Assembly: GCF_047663525.1 (NCBI RefSeq)
Contig: NC_092604.1
Span: forward strand, 13,971,001 to 14,035,000
Reading direction: 5' to 3'
DNA from: Anas platyrhynchos
Lineage: Eukaryota > Chordata > Aves > Anseriformes > Anatidae
DNA: 64,000 bases
Of the stretch, positions 38,347 to 48,280 are shown one piece after another. A program made the translations under genes and the position numbers. The notes beneath the pieces are model-generated. The model worked only from the letters and a program-made list of their open reading frames with translations. It had not been told where the DNA came from and made no database searches. Numbering within the stretch: position 1 is the stretch's first letter; each line of letters starts with the position of its first letter.

Positions 38347-41300
38347 GTATAGGGCTGGTATTCGCTGATCGAAGCCCTGACTTCTAATAAAGACCTCCGA
38401 GGGCTGCTCCAAGTCTTGTCTTGCCAGCATCCAGCATGTCAGATAAACGATAAACAGAGACATGCAAGAGAAAGAGAGAGGACAAGAAAATGCTGCCAGA
38501 AGAGCCTGCAGCTTCGTGTGCATCTTTACAGTGATCAGTTGGCATCAGGTGAGAACATGTCATGTTGTGGAATTACATCACGCAACTGCTCTTCATGACA
38601 AACTGCCGGATGTGTGTTACGGAGTTTGGAAGCGGTAGCCTGTAAGCAAAATGGATATGAAATGGAGAGAGGCGGGAGCAGCTCCGCCGGCACTCGGGAT
38701 TGCACAGTGGAGCAGGAAACGGAGTCTTCCCCACGCAGGTTCTCCTGGCTTTGGCTATTCTCGGTTTTTGATTTGGCATTTCTCCTCTTTTTGTGTGGCA
38801 CACACTCCGACGATTTCTTCCCCTCTTGCTGTAATGTGTGTGCTTAGAGTCCCGAAGCAAATATTTCCACCCCTGCATTCTTTAATGACAGTGCAATAAT
38901 CACTAATATAAACCAGAAAGGAGCTCTCGGCTTTGCTATTCAAGGGAGTGCACAGACCGGCAAGGTTAACAGCACTATTTATTTGCTCTCTTTCTGGTAT
39001 TTCCCCATTTCATGTGATTATTTTCTATTGACAAAGCTAGTTCAGGAGACCCATGGCAGAAAAGCCCGACCAGATAATGTAACACAACTGCCTACAACTT
39101 ATATTTTCTGGTAGCTATTAATAACTTGCGTAGAAAGTTATACTGTCTTATATACAAAGCCCTCTCTTTCTTCTTCCTACGTTCGGTCTTCATTTTGCAT
39201 TCCTCCCCGTGAGGAGCAACAAGCAGTGCAGGAGTGCCGGTTGTGGCCATGCAAAAGGGGAGCCCCGTCGAGCCCGGCGCAGCTCCGGCAGCGCCGGGAC
39301 AAGTTTCGGAAGCGAGCGGCGACCGGGGGGCGCGGAGCTCCCGGCGGCTCGGGGGTGCCCCCGGCCCGGGCTCCGCGCTCGGCGTCCCGCCCGCCCCCGG
39401 GAGGTGGGCGCTCGCCCCCGCTGCGCCCGGGACGGGACCGGCCGGGCCGCGGGCTCCCGAGCAGAGAAGAAGCCGAGGGGCCGGCCCGATCGCCCCGGCG
39501 CTGCGGGGACGCTGCCGGGCCGGGCTCCTGGCCGCGTCCTGCCGGCGTCTGCGCGGCCCCGAGGCAGGGCCGGGCCGCGCCCCCTCGCCCCCGGCTCGCG
39601 CGCGGTGCCGGCACCTGGCGGGGCTGCGGGCGGGCGGCAGGAGCGCCCCGGGCTCGGCGGGCCGGGCCGCTCGGTCCCCGTGCTCGCGGCCTGGGGCCGT
39701 GCGGGGCGGGCTGAGCGCCGAGCGGTGCGGCAGGGCAGCGGCGCAGCCCGGCCGACGAGGCCCCGGCGGCCAGGCCCCGGGAGCACGGGAGCCGCGCGGG
39801 CTGCGGCGGAGCCCGGGCGGGCAGCGGAGCCGGCTTCGGTGGTGCACGGCGCCGTCGTTCCCGTGCTCCGCCGAGCTCGGTGCTGCGGGGGAGCAAGGAG
39901 AGCGGCTGAGGTCTGCGCTCCTGTTAGCCAGAAACGTTGGTCGGAAGCGAGCGGCTGCCCAGCCAGAGCAGGAAACGGTTTCTCGTTGTTGGAATCTTTC
40001 TTTTCCCTGAAAATCGGGTTTTATTCAGATTTTCGATTACATGTGTAGAAGCGATTCCGCGGTGCGTCCGCAAAGCCGAGGGACGGGCGGCTCAGTCCGC
40101 CCCTCCAACGGGAGCCCGCTCCCGCCCGGCGGGCAGCATCGCCGCCGTCGGCAGCCGCAATACGCGTCCCCGGGACTGCCGCACGCCAGCGGAGCCCCCG
40201 GCGCCGCCTCGAGCCGTGGCGCAGGCGGCACGGGCCAGCCTCCTGTACCGGGAGCCGGCAGCGCTGCGCGGCGGGCGGTGCGACCCGCTGCTCCCGGCGG
40301 CTGCCCCCGCGGGCGCCGAGGCCTGGCGCGGCCGCTCCCCCCGGCACAGGGCGCTCCCGGCGCGGCTGCCGCGGTACCGCCCGCCCGTCCGAGTGAAGGC
40401 CCGACGGCCCGGCCCGGCCCCGCGGGGAGCGTCGGCCCGGTGCCCCCTCCCGGGCTGGTCCCACGCACCTGCCGATTTGCGGGAGAATGAGCGGAAGGTT
40501 CAGGGTCCCCTCGTCCCTTCCCGTCCCTCCGACAGACCCTGCTGGACGTACGGTGCGATTCACGCCTCTGCAGGAGGGTCGGCTCTGTGGAGCGGGTCCC
40601 GTTTTATGACTGTGGAGGCGGCTGCCCTGGAAATGACCGGTCGCTACCGAGCGCATCCCTCTGAGAGGGAGAGACACCAAGACAAGCAGCTCCGGCAGCC
40701 AAGTTGGGTGCGCGGCACGGCTACCTGGGGCGCCCGGCGCACCTGCCGTGCCCCCGCCGAGGGAGAGGCCATCGAGCTGGGCACGGCCTCCGCCGCGCAG
40801 GCACAACTCGCTCCCACGGGGCCGGTGGAGCTATGGGCCACGCCAACACCCCCGGCACTTTGTGGCCGGCGGCTGCAGAACCCCTGGGACTGCGCCGTGG
40901 ACCCCGAGGGGGAGTGCGGGCGCTTCGAGCCCGGCTTGGCAGCCGGGGTGGGGAGCGACCGCCGCCCCCTCCCGCTGCCGACCGGCGGGGCCGGTGCGGC
41001 GACCCCGCAGATGAAAGACTGCGCTGGCAGGCGCGCCCCGCGCCGGCAGGCCCCCCCCACCCCCCCGCGGGTGCACATGTCAGAGTTCACAGACCTGGCT
41101 GCTGCCTTTACAACACTGAGCTGTAAAAGAGCGGATATTAAACCCCTATAATGGATCCAACTCCAAGGAGAGGTTAAATTTCCCAGTGAAATGAAGGTAT
41201 TTGCCCTGAACTGGGGAAAGAACCCCCGCCCTCCCTCGGGCTGGGAAACCCGGGGAGCCATCAGAACCTGGCGGTAAACTCTGCCCCCAGCCCTGCACCT

Positions 41301-42198
41301 GGCACCGGGCCGCCGCCGGGGACACATGTGCGCGCCACGCCGCAGCCAGCCGGGGGTTCCTCCTGGCCCGGCCGCCCCGTCGGGCCCGGCCGCTCGCGAG
41401 CTCTGGCTCCCGGCGCGCAGAGAGCCCAGGAGGGCGAGCGCAGGTCGATGGAGCGGAGCGGGCGAGGATCGACCGGGGCCGAGGACCGGTTCGGTCTAAT
41501 CCGAGTCGGAACGGGAGTCGGGAAACCTCTCTGGGACCCGAGCCCGGTGTCCGCCGCCGCTGCCCCGGGGGCTGAGCCGCCTGCCCGGCGGGTCTGCTGG
41601 GCCGGATGCCACGGCCCCTCCGCAGCGCGGCTGCTGCGAGCCGGGCAGCGCCCGTGTGAGGCGGTGCCTGCCCGTACGGGGAGCAGCTCCTTGGCCGGGG
41701 CGAGGGATGCGGCTGCGCTGGTAACGCGGGTCGCGGCCGGCCGCGGGAGTGGGGTGCCTGAAGGGCTTCGAGGGCTGGAGCCGAGGCGAGTGCGGAGGCG
41801 CCCGGGACGGCGCAGAAGGGCGCGGCCCGTCCCGGAGCTCCCGGCGCCGGGTGAGCCGCTGGCCCGCGGCGAGAGGGAGGACAGCGCGGAGCCGCGCCTG
41901 TCGCCGGGCCGGATCTAGGCGCGCGGGGCCTGGCTCGGCGCCTCCCGCGGGGCCGTGTCTGCGACGGAGTGAGAGACCGGGCGGCGAAGCGGCAACGCTC
42001 CGGGACGGTACAGCCCTGACGGGCCCCGGCGCCCAGGCCCGTCCGCGGCGCCCTCGCCCCGAGGGGCGGGCGGAGGGTCCGAGACCGCCGCGCCACCAGG
42101 CAGCACGGCGAGGCGCTCCGCCGGCAGAGAGGGGACGCGGAGTCCAACTCTGTCTGCCGCACTGCCCTCAAAAATCCACTTAAAAAAGATGAAGGCAC

Positions 42199-42206
42199 AT
42201 GCAAAT
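42199..42206 (+). promoter_or_regulatory. Octamer (POU) motif in CpG-block break
   Basis: Perfect ATGCAAAT inside the small palindrome CACATGCAAATGTG. It sits in a short AT-rich break of the upstream CpG block, with AATCCACTTAAAA before it and CTTTAATCATGG after it. Confidence 0.4.
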
Positions 42207-42484
42207 GTGTGGCGCCTCCTTGCTTGTGCCTTTAATCATGGTAAATTGACTATAGTTCCTCCAGGCCCCCCGAAAATGTACACAGCGCGCACCGCACCAC
42301 AGCAGAGCTGGAACTCCCAGCGCGCCGCGCACATTCACACACGCACCCGCTGACTTCCCCGGGGCTTTCTGGCGCTGCTCTGAGCAGCTCAGACAGTCCA
42401 TGTGATCCAGCTTTCTCAGCAATTTTCCTACCCAAAAGCTGCCGTGAAGGGAACAGCGCACAGAGATAGCATCAGGCTGCATAT

Positions 42485-42508
42485 ATCAAAGAGACCCTGC
42501 TTAATTAA
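42485..42508 (+). promoter_or_regulatory. TCF/LEF-type site next to TTAATTAA
   Basis: ATCAAAG (42485-42491) matches the TCF/LEF core and lies 9 bases before the homeodomain palindrome TTAATTAA (42501-42508), within an AT-rich break of the CpG block. LMX1B is a Wnt7a-responsive gene and LMX1B itself binds TAAT-rich DNA. The pairing fits a Wnt-plus-autoregulation reading, but both words are short and common. Confidence 0.35.
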
Positions 42509-42689
42509 AATACCGGCTCGGTGCTCGCCGCCTTCCACAGAGAGCAGCCTTCGACCGCGGCCTGCCGGTCCGCTCTCGCCGAGACGGCGCGGGGGTTCCC
42601 GGGGCTCCCTCGGAGGGGTCGGGCCCTTTGAAAGGCTGCGCCGGCACCGATCACTGCAGGCCCGGGGAGCGGGCCCGTGCCAGCTCCAG

Positions 42690-42719
42690 GCCACCCACCC
42701 ACCTACCCACCCGCCCGCC
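42690..42719 (+). repeat. CCCA-type C-rich tandem tract
   Basis: Repeated CCCAC and CCCGC units form seven C-runs within 30 bases. The complementary strand is quadruplex-prone. Confidence 0.75.
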
Positions 42720-43015
42720 GGCTACACCCCGGGCCACCGGGGCACCGGCCCTGCTCCCTAGCACTGCTCCGGCCTCGTCGCTGACCGGTCACCTGTTCCA
42801 CGAGGCTGCCGGGAGAGAAGGGTCCCTCCCCGAGGCCAGAGCGAAGCCCCCACCCGCTGCGGGCCGAGCCCCATCGGCCTTGGCGGGCCGTCCCCGCCAG
42901 CCGCCCGCTGGGGACGGGCCGGTCCCCGGGGAGGGGCGGCTGCGAGGCGCGGGAAGGCACCGCGTGGTTCACGGCGATCGTTTGTTTGTGCTATCGAGCA
43001 ACAGCACGGTAATTT

Positions 43016-43028
43016 ATTGTTATTGTTA
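43016..43028 (+). promoter_or_regulatory. Tandem SOX-type motifs
   Basis: ATTGTTATTGTTA contains two head-to-tail ATTGTT cores in an AT-rich break of the CpG block, next to ATTAGTAAC. Confidence 0.35.
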
Positions 43029-43940
43029 TTAGTAACTACACTTTGCAGCTCGCTTACATTTATTCTTTCGAGAGAGGGAGAGGGGGCTGCATCACTCATC
43101 GCCGAGCGCACCCGACATGCACTCTTCCCGGGCTGAGGAGCCGCTCCGCTGCGGCTCCCGTTCCGGCGACGCTGGACGCTGCAAGTGTCCCCTCGAGACG
43201 ACCCAGACCCGTCGGCGGCCTGCGGAGCCGGCCCGGGGGCTAAGGCCGTCGGGGTAGGAGCACCGAACGGCGGGGTGGCGCCCCGGGCGCTCCGTCGGGC
43301 TGAGCCGCGGGCTGCAGAGCCCTTCTGGGGAGTGGCCGCTGCTCGGGGAAGGGCTGCGCGGTTCTCCTGCACCGCTGCGCCCCGGCTGCGCCCGCCCCGA
43401 GCTGTGCCTGCCCGCCGTGCGGCCGGGCCGGTGCTCCACGAGCAGGGCCGGGTCCCCTCAGCACCGCCCGCCCGCGCCGCGGGACGGTCTCCGGGCACCG
43501 ACGGTTCGGAGTCGGCCGCCTGCGAGCGGTAAAGGCCGTGGTTCCGCGGGGCAGCGAGTCGCGGAGTACAGCTGTGGATAGAGAAACGGGACAAAGTGAG
43601 ACGGAGCCGACGGCACCTAGTGCAGCCCCGCGGCACCCCACTCCCCCCACGTCCCGCGTCCGCATCGCAGCAGACGGGGCCGGTGGCCGCTGCGCCCGGG
43701 CCCACGCGCCCGGTCAAACGGGAGGCTGCTCCGCACCGGCCGGGGGTGAGCAGCGCGGCCACCGCCTCCCCGCGGGGCCGCCCCCGGGCCCTGCGCTCGC
43801 CCGTCCCGGGCTTCCCGGGCTCGCCTCGCCCCGGCTGACCCCGGCCCGCTCTCGGCCCGGCCCCGCACCGCCCGCGGCTCGCCCCGGCCGTGCCGCCGCG
43901 CGCCGGCAGGGGGCAGGCTGCGCCCGAGGCCGCCCTGAGC

Positions 43941-43984
43941 AGCCGAGCCGAGCCGGGCCGGGCCGGGCCGGGCCGAGCCGGGCC
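43941..43984 (+). repeat. Degenerate GGGCC/GAGCC pentamer array
   Basis: About nine pentamers of GAGCC and GGGCC type, including four consecutive GGGCC. It is a local slippage product in the CpG block. Confidence 0.85.
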
Positions 43985-44386
43985 GCGGTCGCAGGGCGGT
44001 CGCCGCCTCCAGCGGTCCGGGGAGCCCTCCCGCAGCCGGAGTTCAGGCTGCGCCCGAGGAGCTGCACGCCCCGCGCGGCCAAGCGGCACGCTCCGCGGCG
44101 GCTCGGCAAAGTCCGCACCCTGCGGAGCTCCCTCCGCAACCCCGCGGGTTGTGGACACGGCTCCAGGGGCAGCGGCCGCTGCGCGTCCCGCGCCCCGACG
44201 GACCGCACGCACGCACCTCGGGGAACGTCGCGCTGGGCCTGGCGGGGCGGCCCGCACGCACCCCCCGGGAATGCAGAAAAAAGTACGGGCACAGACGGGG
44301 CTGCACCCGCATGCACGCAGCCAGGATGCGGAGACACACACACGCCCGACCAGGGGCTACACGCTCACGCAGAGAAAGCAGAGAAG

Positions 44387-44439
44387 TCCTCTCCTTCTTC
44401 TCCTTCCTCTGTTTCCTCTCCTTCCTCTCTTTCGTTCAG
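44387..44439 (+). other. Long pyrimidine tract ending in a splice-acceptor-like CAG
   Basis: About 50 bases of C and T with only single-base interruptions, ending TTTCGTTCAG (AG at 44438-44439). This is a better polypyrimidine/acceptor signal than the real intron 1 acceptor. No recognisable exon follows. It may be an acceptor of an unannotated noncoding or 5' exon, or simply low-complexity DNA. Confidence 0.35.
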
Positions 44440-44720
44440 ACCGGGGCCCCTCGCCGTCCCGAGCACGCACACGCAGCGCGGAGCACGGCGGGTCTCACGC
44501 ACACATCTGCACACTCGCGGGGAGAGGGTATCGCCGCGCACCCACGGCCGAGCCCCCCCCCGGGCTCCCCGGCGCTCGGGCACACGCGTGCACGCGCCTA
44601 AGCAGTGCCGGCGACGAGGGAAGCAGACGGGAGCGCCGCTCCCACGCGGGCGGTCACCGCTTCATCCTCGGCCGCAGGAGCTGTGCGAACCCACGCGCAT
44701 AACTACAGCAGCCACGAAGG

Positions 44721-46139
44721 TTCCTTAGGTGGATTCAAACCAGCGTTATTTACTCCTATACCCTATTCTTCCCTGCCTTGTTTAGGAAACACAGAAGGGT
44801 GACTGGTTGCTCAACTCTCAAAATTAAAACAAAACACCTCAAAACAAAAAGATTTGTCTTGCAAATAAATATGGAATTAGAACCAAGCCACGGGGAGGAG
44901 GGGTTGTGTCAGCATTGGTTATGTTTTATTTCTGTGATGGTTTTGCGCGTGGGTGTTTTAATTGTATTTTGTTTTTCGTTAAAAGCACTTTATAAACCGA
45001 ATATAACACCTCATCGAATTGTTCTCGGGGTAACAGGCAGGGATAACAATTATCCGGTGCAGTGTTCGTACACACACATGGCAAGAAGTAACAAATCTTT
45101 GGTGTGATATTTGTGAGTAAAAGCCCACGAACAAAGATTGAATTATTGCTGTGGGTGCGAGTTTGGGAGGGTTCCCGTTCCTCTCTCAACGGTCCCGCCG
45201 CAGAAGATTGCATTTTTTTTTATTTTTTTTTTTAAATTTGAAGTTACAAAAACTATTGCGGAGAGGACAGAGGGACTCCCATTTTCCTCGCAATTGTCGA
45301 ACACAGTTTAATATAGCCGTTGTGTGATGGAGAAAACTGAATACTTACACGAAAATAGGAGGGAAACATAAAAAATTAATGTAAACGAGAAGCTTTTTTT
45401 CTCCGCTGATTGAACTCTGAAATCTAAGCAGCTTTTATCTTGATCTCAGAATTAAATAATCATATATTATTTTTTCGGTATTAGCTACAAAGGTTTTCAG
45501 ATTTGTATTGTCCCGAACAAAAATCAAATAAGCTCTACTACTTATAACCCTTTACAAAATATTTGACTAAAACATAATCATGAATTTCATTCAGAGATTT
45601 TTCTGTACGAAGAGAAAGAAGGCTTTGCCTTAAGACCCAGAAAAAAAAAATAGTATTAAGTAATTCAAGTTAACACTTGTCCTGCTTATTAAATATCAAT
45701 ATTTTGGGAACATTACAAAATAAACTCTCTTCCTTCAGCAGGGTCACAGCATATCACGGGTCACATTAAGAAACCTAGAACTGAATCCTTTCCAGACTAT
45801 TATTTCTTTAGATTTAAAATTTTAACGGTATCAGCAGAAAAGCAAAAACGAAAGGAAAGCCCCAAACACGGTATTTCAGGAATTCTCTCTCTAGCATACA
45901 GAGATCGGTGGGTATCGATTTTCTCATATGTTTCTTTCTGAACAAAAAAGAATAGAAGAGCGCAGTAAATTAAAATATGCTTTTTTTTTTTTTAATTTAT
46001 TATTATTTGCACATGCAAATTGCGTGCAAATATGCAATTATATATATAAACAGAGCATATACGCGTTCAAATACTTTTGCATTTAAGAGAACGAAACAGT
46101 ACAGCACATCCAAAGCTCTCTGCAACCAGTCGCGTTAAA
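44721..46139. other. AT-rich gap between the two upstream CpG islands
   Basis: No gene seen. The DNA is AT-rich and includes T-rich runs near 45,212-45,233 and 45,981-45,993, several TTAAT/ATTAA words and the octamer cluster at 46005-46036. Its position 1.4-2.8 kb before the LMX1B start codon makes it a natural place for proximal enhancers. Confidence 0.6.
46005..46036 (+). promoter_or_regulatory. Palindromic octamer (PORE-like) cluster
   Basis: ATTTGCACATGCAAAT (46005-46020) pairs an inverse ATTTGC with a perfect ATGCAAAT octamer. It is followed by GTGCAAATATGCAA (46025-46038 region). Its layout resembles the palindromic Oct-factor element (PORE), which binds POU dimers, but has a one-base-longer spacing. 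Function is inferred. Confidence 0.4.
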
Positions 46140-46984
46140 CGGTATTTACACAGTACGTGCGGGCACAGCGCTCCCGTGCGCGCTGAGCGTTCCCGGGCAC
46201 CGCCGCGGGACGGTCCCGCCGCCCTCGGTCCGGGCGACGGCCCTGCGGAAAGGAGCGGAGTCACCGGGCGCTCCCTCGGGCCGAGCCGGGCTGGGCCCTC
46301 CGCGCCCGCACGCCGAGCCCCCCGGGGCGCCGCCCGGTAGCCCTGCGGCGGCTGCCCGGCCCCGCGCCGCGCCGGCCACCGGGCCACTCCGCGGGCAGCC
46401 GGGGCGCAGGGCCCCAGCCCCACGCTGTAGCGGAGCCGGCCGTCAGCGGAGGGTGTTAAGGGCGCGGCCCCGCGCCCCTGCCCCGTCCTCGCCAGGTGCC
46501 GGCGGGGACAAAGGGGCGGCCCCGCCACCCGGCGGCTCTCGCCCGGGGGCTGCCCGCGGCCGCCCGGGCCCCGCCGCCACCTGCCCGAGCCCCTGGCCGG
46601 CGAGCCGCCCGCGCCGCGGGGCCGGGGGCGCAGCTACGTACCCCGGGGCAGGAGCCAGGAGCTGCCGTCGGGCCGAGCTGCCGGCTGTCGGCCGCCGCCT
46701 GGCCGGAGCGGAGCCCGGCGGGGGCTCGGGGCGCCGCTCGGGGCCGCTTCTCGGCGGCCGCGCTCTCTTCTCCCGGCCGCTCGCCCCAGTCCCGGTCCCA
46801 GCCCCGGCCCCGGCCCCAGCCCCAGGCCCGGGCCCCCGGCGGCGCGCCCCGGCCCCGCGCGCTGCCTGCGCGCCCCGCGGCCGCCCCGAGCCGCCCCGGG
46901 GGTGCGCGGAGCCCGCCCGCCCCGCGCCTCGGGCGCCGCCGCGCTTCGGGGGCTGCGGGGGCCCGCCGGGGCCAGGGCACTATT

Positions 46985-47035
46985 TGACGTCGAGGAGACG
47001 GATCACCGCGGCGCAGCGATACGGCGCGCACCAAT
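46985..47035 (+). promoter_or_regulatory. LMX1B: Candidate core-proximal elements: CRE-like site and CCAAT box
   Basis: TGACGTCG at 46985-46992 matches seven of eight bases of a cAMP-response/ATF palindrome. CCAAT occurs at 47031-47035 in the same moderately AT-rich segment inside the island. A CCAAT box usually lies 60-100 bases before a start site, which would put initiation near 47,100-47,130 and give a leader of about 450 bases. This is a motif-level reading; no transcript evidence is available. Confidence 0.4.
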
Positions 47036-47343
47036 GGAGTTCAAATGTCAGCAAGTTTGAGGAGGGGTGAGGCGCCGGGGGGTGTGTTCCTCCGCCGCGG
47101 CCCCTTCTCTAAACGGCGCGGCTCCTCGGGACGCCGCATGGCACATGGGCTGCGGAGCGCCGGGGAAGCCCCGCCGCCCCGCCCGGCCCCGCCGCGCCGC
47201 TCCGCCCGGCCCCGGCCCCGGCCCCGGGAGGGCCCTCCGCGGAGGGCGTGGGGCTCCGGCGCTCCCGGCGAGCAGGTGACAACGCGGGCTGCCCTGCGCC
47301 GTGTGCGGAGCATGTGCGCGCCTGTGTAGCACGGGCTGCCCCC

Positions 47344-47490
47344 ATGGGCAGCGGCGCCGGCTCCTTCCTCTGCCCCCCGTCTCTGGAAGTTCAGGCAGGA
47401 AACGCTCCTCATGTCTCCCAGATAAAAATAAAAGCGACTCCCTCATCCCAGCAACAGAGTGTCCCAGAGCTCGGCCAGACGCGGGGCTGA
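47344..47490 (+). other. Possible upstream ORF in the LMX1B leader (48 codons)
   Basis: ATG at 47344 (C at -3, G at +4) opens a frame ending at TGA 47488-47490, 72 bases before the LMX1B start. It would be in the mRNA only if transcription starts upstream of 47344. A shorter one, MEFKCQQV, starts at 47034. The peptide sequences match nothing I recognise. If transcribed, they could lower translation from Met1 and favour Met24. Confidence 0.25.
47422..47434 (+). promoter_or_regulatory. LMX1B: AT-rich TATA-like element before LMX1B start codon
   Basis: ATAAAAATAAAAG is an isolated AT-rich word in very GC-rich DNA, 141 bases before the ATG. If it acts as a TATA element, initiation would fall near 47,450-47,460 and give a leader of about 110 bases. 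It may equally be ordinary leader sequence transcribed from an upstream CpG-island start site. Confidence 0.25.
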
Positions 47491-47562
47491 GCCGGCCCCG
47501 CCGCCCGGCAGCCCGTCTCCCCCAGCCGCCCCGGAGCGCCGGGCAGCGCCGCCGCCTGCCCC

Positions 47563-47701
47563 ATGGATATTGCAACAGGTCCCGAGTCCTTGGAAAGGTG
47601 CTTTACGCGGGGCCAGTCGGACTGCTCAAAGATGCTGGACGGTATTAAAATGGAAGATCACCCTCTGCGCTCGGGTCCGGCCACGTTAGGAGTGTTACTG
47701 G
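47563..47701 (+). CDS. LMX1B: LMX1B coding exon 1 (N-terminus, partial gene)
   Basis: First coding exon of the LIM-homeodomain transcription factor LMX1B, a nuclear DNA-binding protein. In vertebrates it specifies dorsal limb identity downstream of Wnt7a and acts in the isthmic organiser, in dopaminergic and serotonergic neurons, in podocytes and in the anterior eye. The exon encodes 46 full residues plus one base of codon 47, starting [14 protein letters not shown] and containing [10 protein letters not shown] and GPATLGVLL. These match the vertebrate LMX1B N-terminus as I remember it, with a few substitutions relative to human. The exon ends at a strong donor, GTGAGT (47702-47707), in phase 1, and joins exon 2 to give Leu-Gly-Ser-Asp. 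The start has C at -3 and G at +4, so its context is moderate. Met24 (47632), with A at -3, is an alternative start and corresponds to the start used in older, shorter human LMX1B annotations. The identification is firm; the mRNA 5' end is not determined. Confidence 0.96.

Positions 47702-48280
<579 letters not shown>

Larger units (their letters stand above)
28712..39224. other. Intergenic DNA, no gene seen
   Basis: Mostly AT-rich. It contains a (TTTA)n tract, A runs at 33618-33636 and 35125-35154, a G-rich tract at 34474-34502, a possible ancient-repeat fragment at 30485-30532 and a T/A tract at 38304-38346. 38,540-39,110, just before the CpG block, is non-repetitive and may include conserved noncoding DNA. 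Known limb autoregulatory modules of LMX1B (LARM1, LARM2) lie upstream of the gene in mammals and chick. Their chick copies could fall in this part of the window, but I cannot place them from sequence alone. Confidence 0.5.
39225..44720. promoter_or_regulatory. Upstream CpG-rich block, about 5.5 kb
   Basis: Very GC- and CpG-rich DNA beginning 8.3 kb and ending 2.8 kb before the LMX1B start codon. Short AT-richer breaks lie near 39,960-40,040, 41,090-41,215, 42,175-42,260, 42,400-42,515 and 42,985-43,080. No protein domain is recognisable in any frame; open frames of several hundred codons occur on both strands at the same places. It may be an extended unmethylated domain of the LMX1B locus, the promoter of a divergent noncoding RNA, or both. 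The breaks hold recognisable factor-binding words and read like embedded enhancer cores. Confidence 0.75.

Noticed and set aside
39937..41151. A 404-codon plus-strand open frame, with other frames of 200-280 codons at 39092-40806 on both strands.
   Set aside because: Same composition artefact; no recognisable motif, and frames conflict with each other.
42758..44341. A 527-codon open frame on the minus strand in the upstream CpG block, overlapped by long plus-strand frames (for example 43538-44728).
   Set aside because: Both strands and several frames are open together, the peptides are Arg/Pro/Ala/Gly-rich without domains, and GC-rich DNA has few stop codons. Composition explains them.
46041..46050. 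TATATATAAA, a textbook TATA word upstream of the LMX1B CpG island.
   Set aside because: It lies in a general AT-rich run 1.5 kb before the start codon, with no other promoter sign; likely coincidental.
46496..47070. Long frames on both strands just upstream of LMX1B exon 1.
   Set aside because: Pro/Arg/Ala-rich composition in the promoter CpG island, open on both strands.
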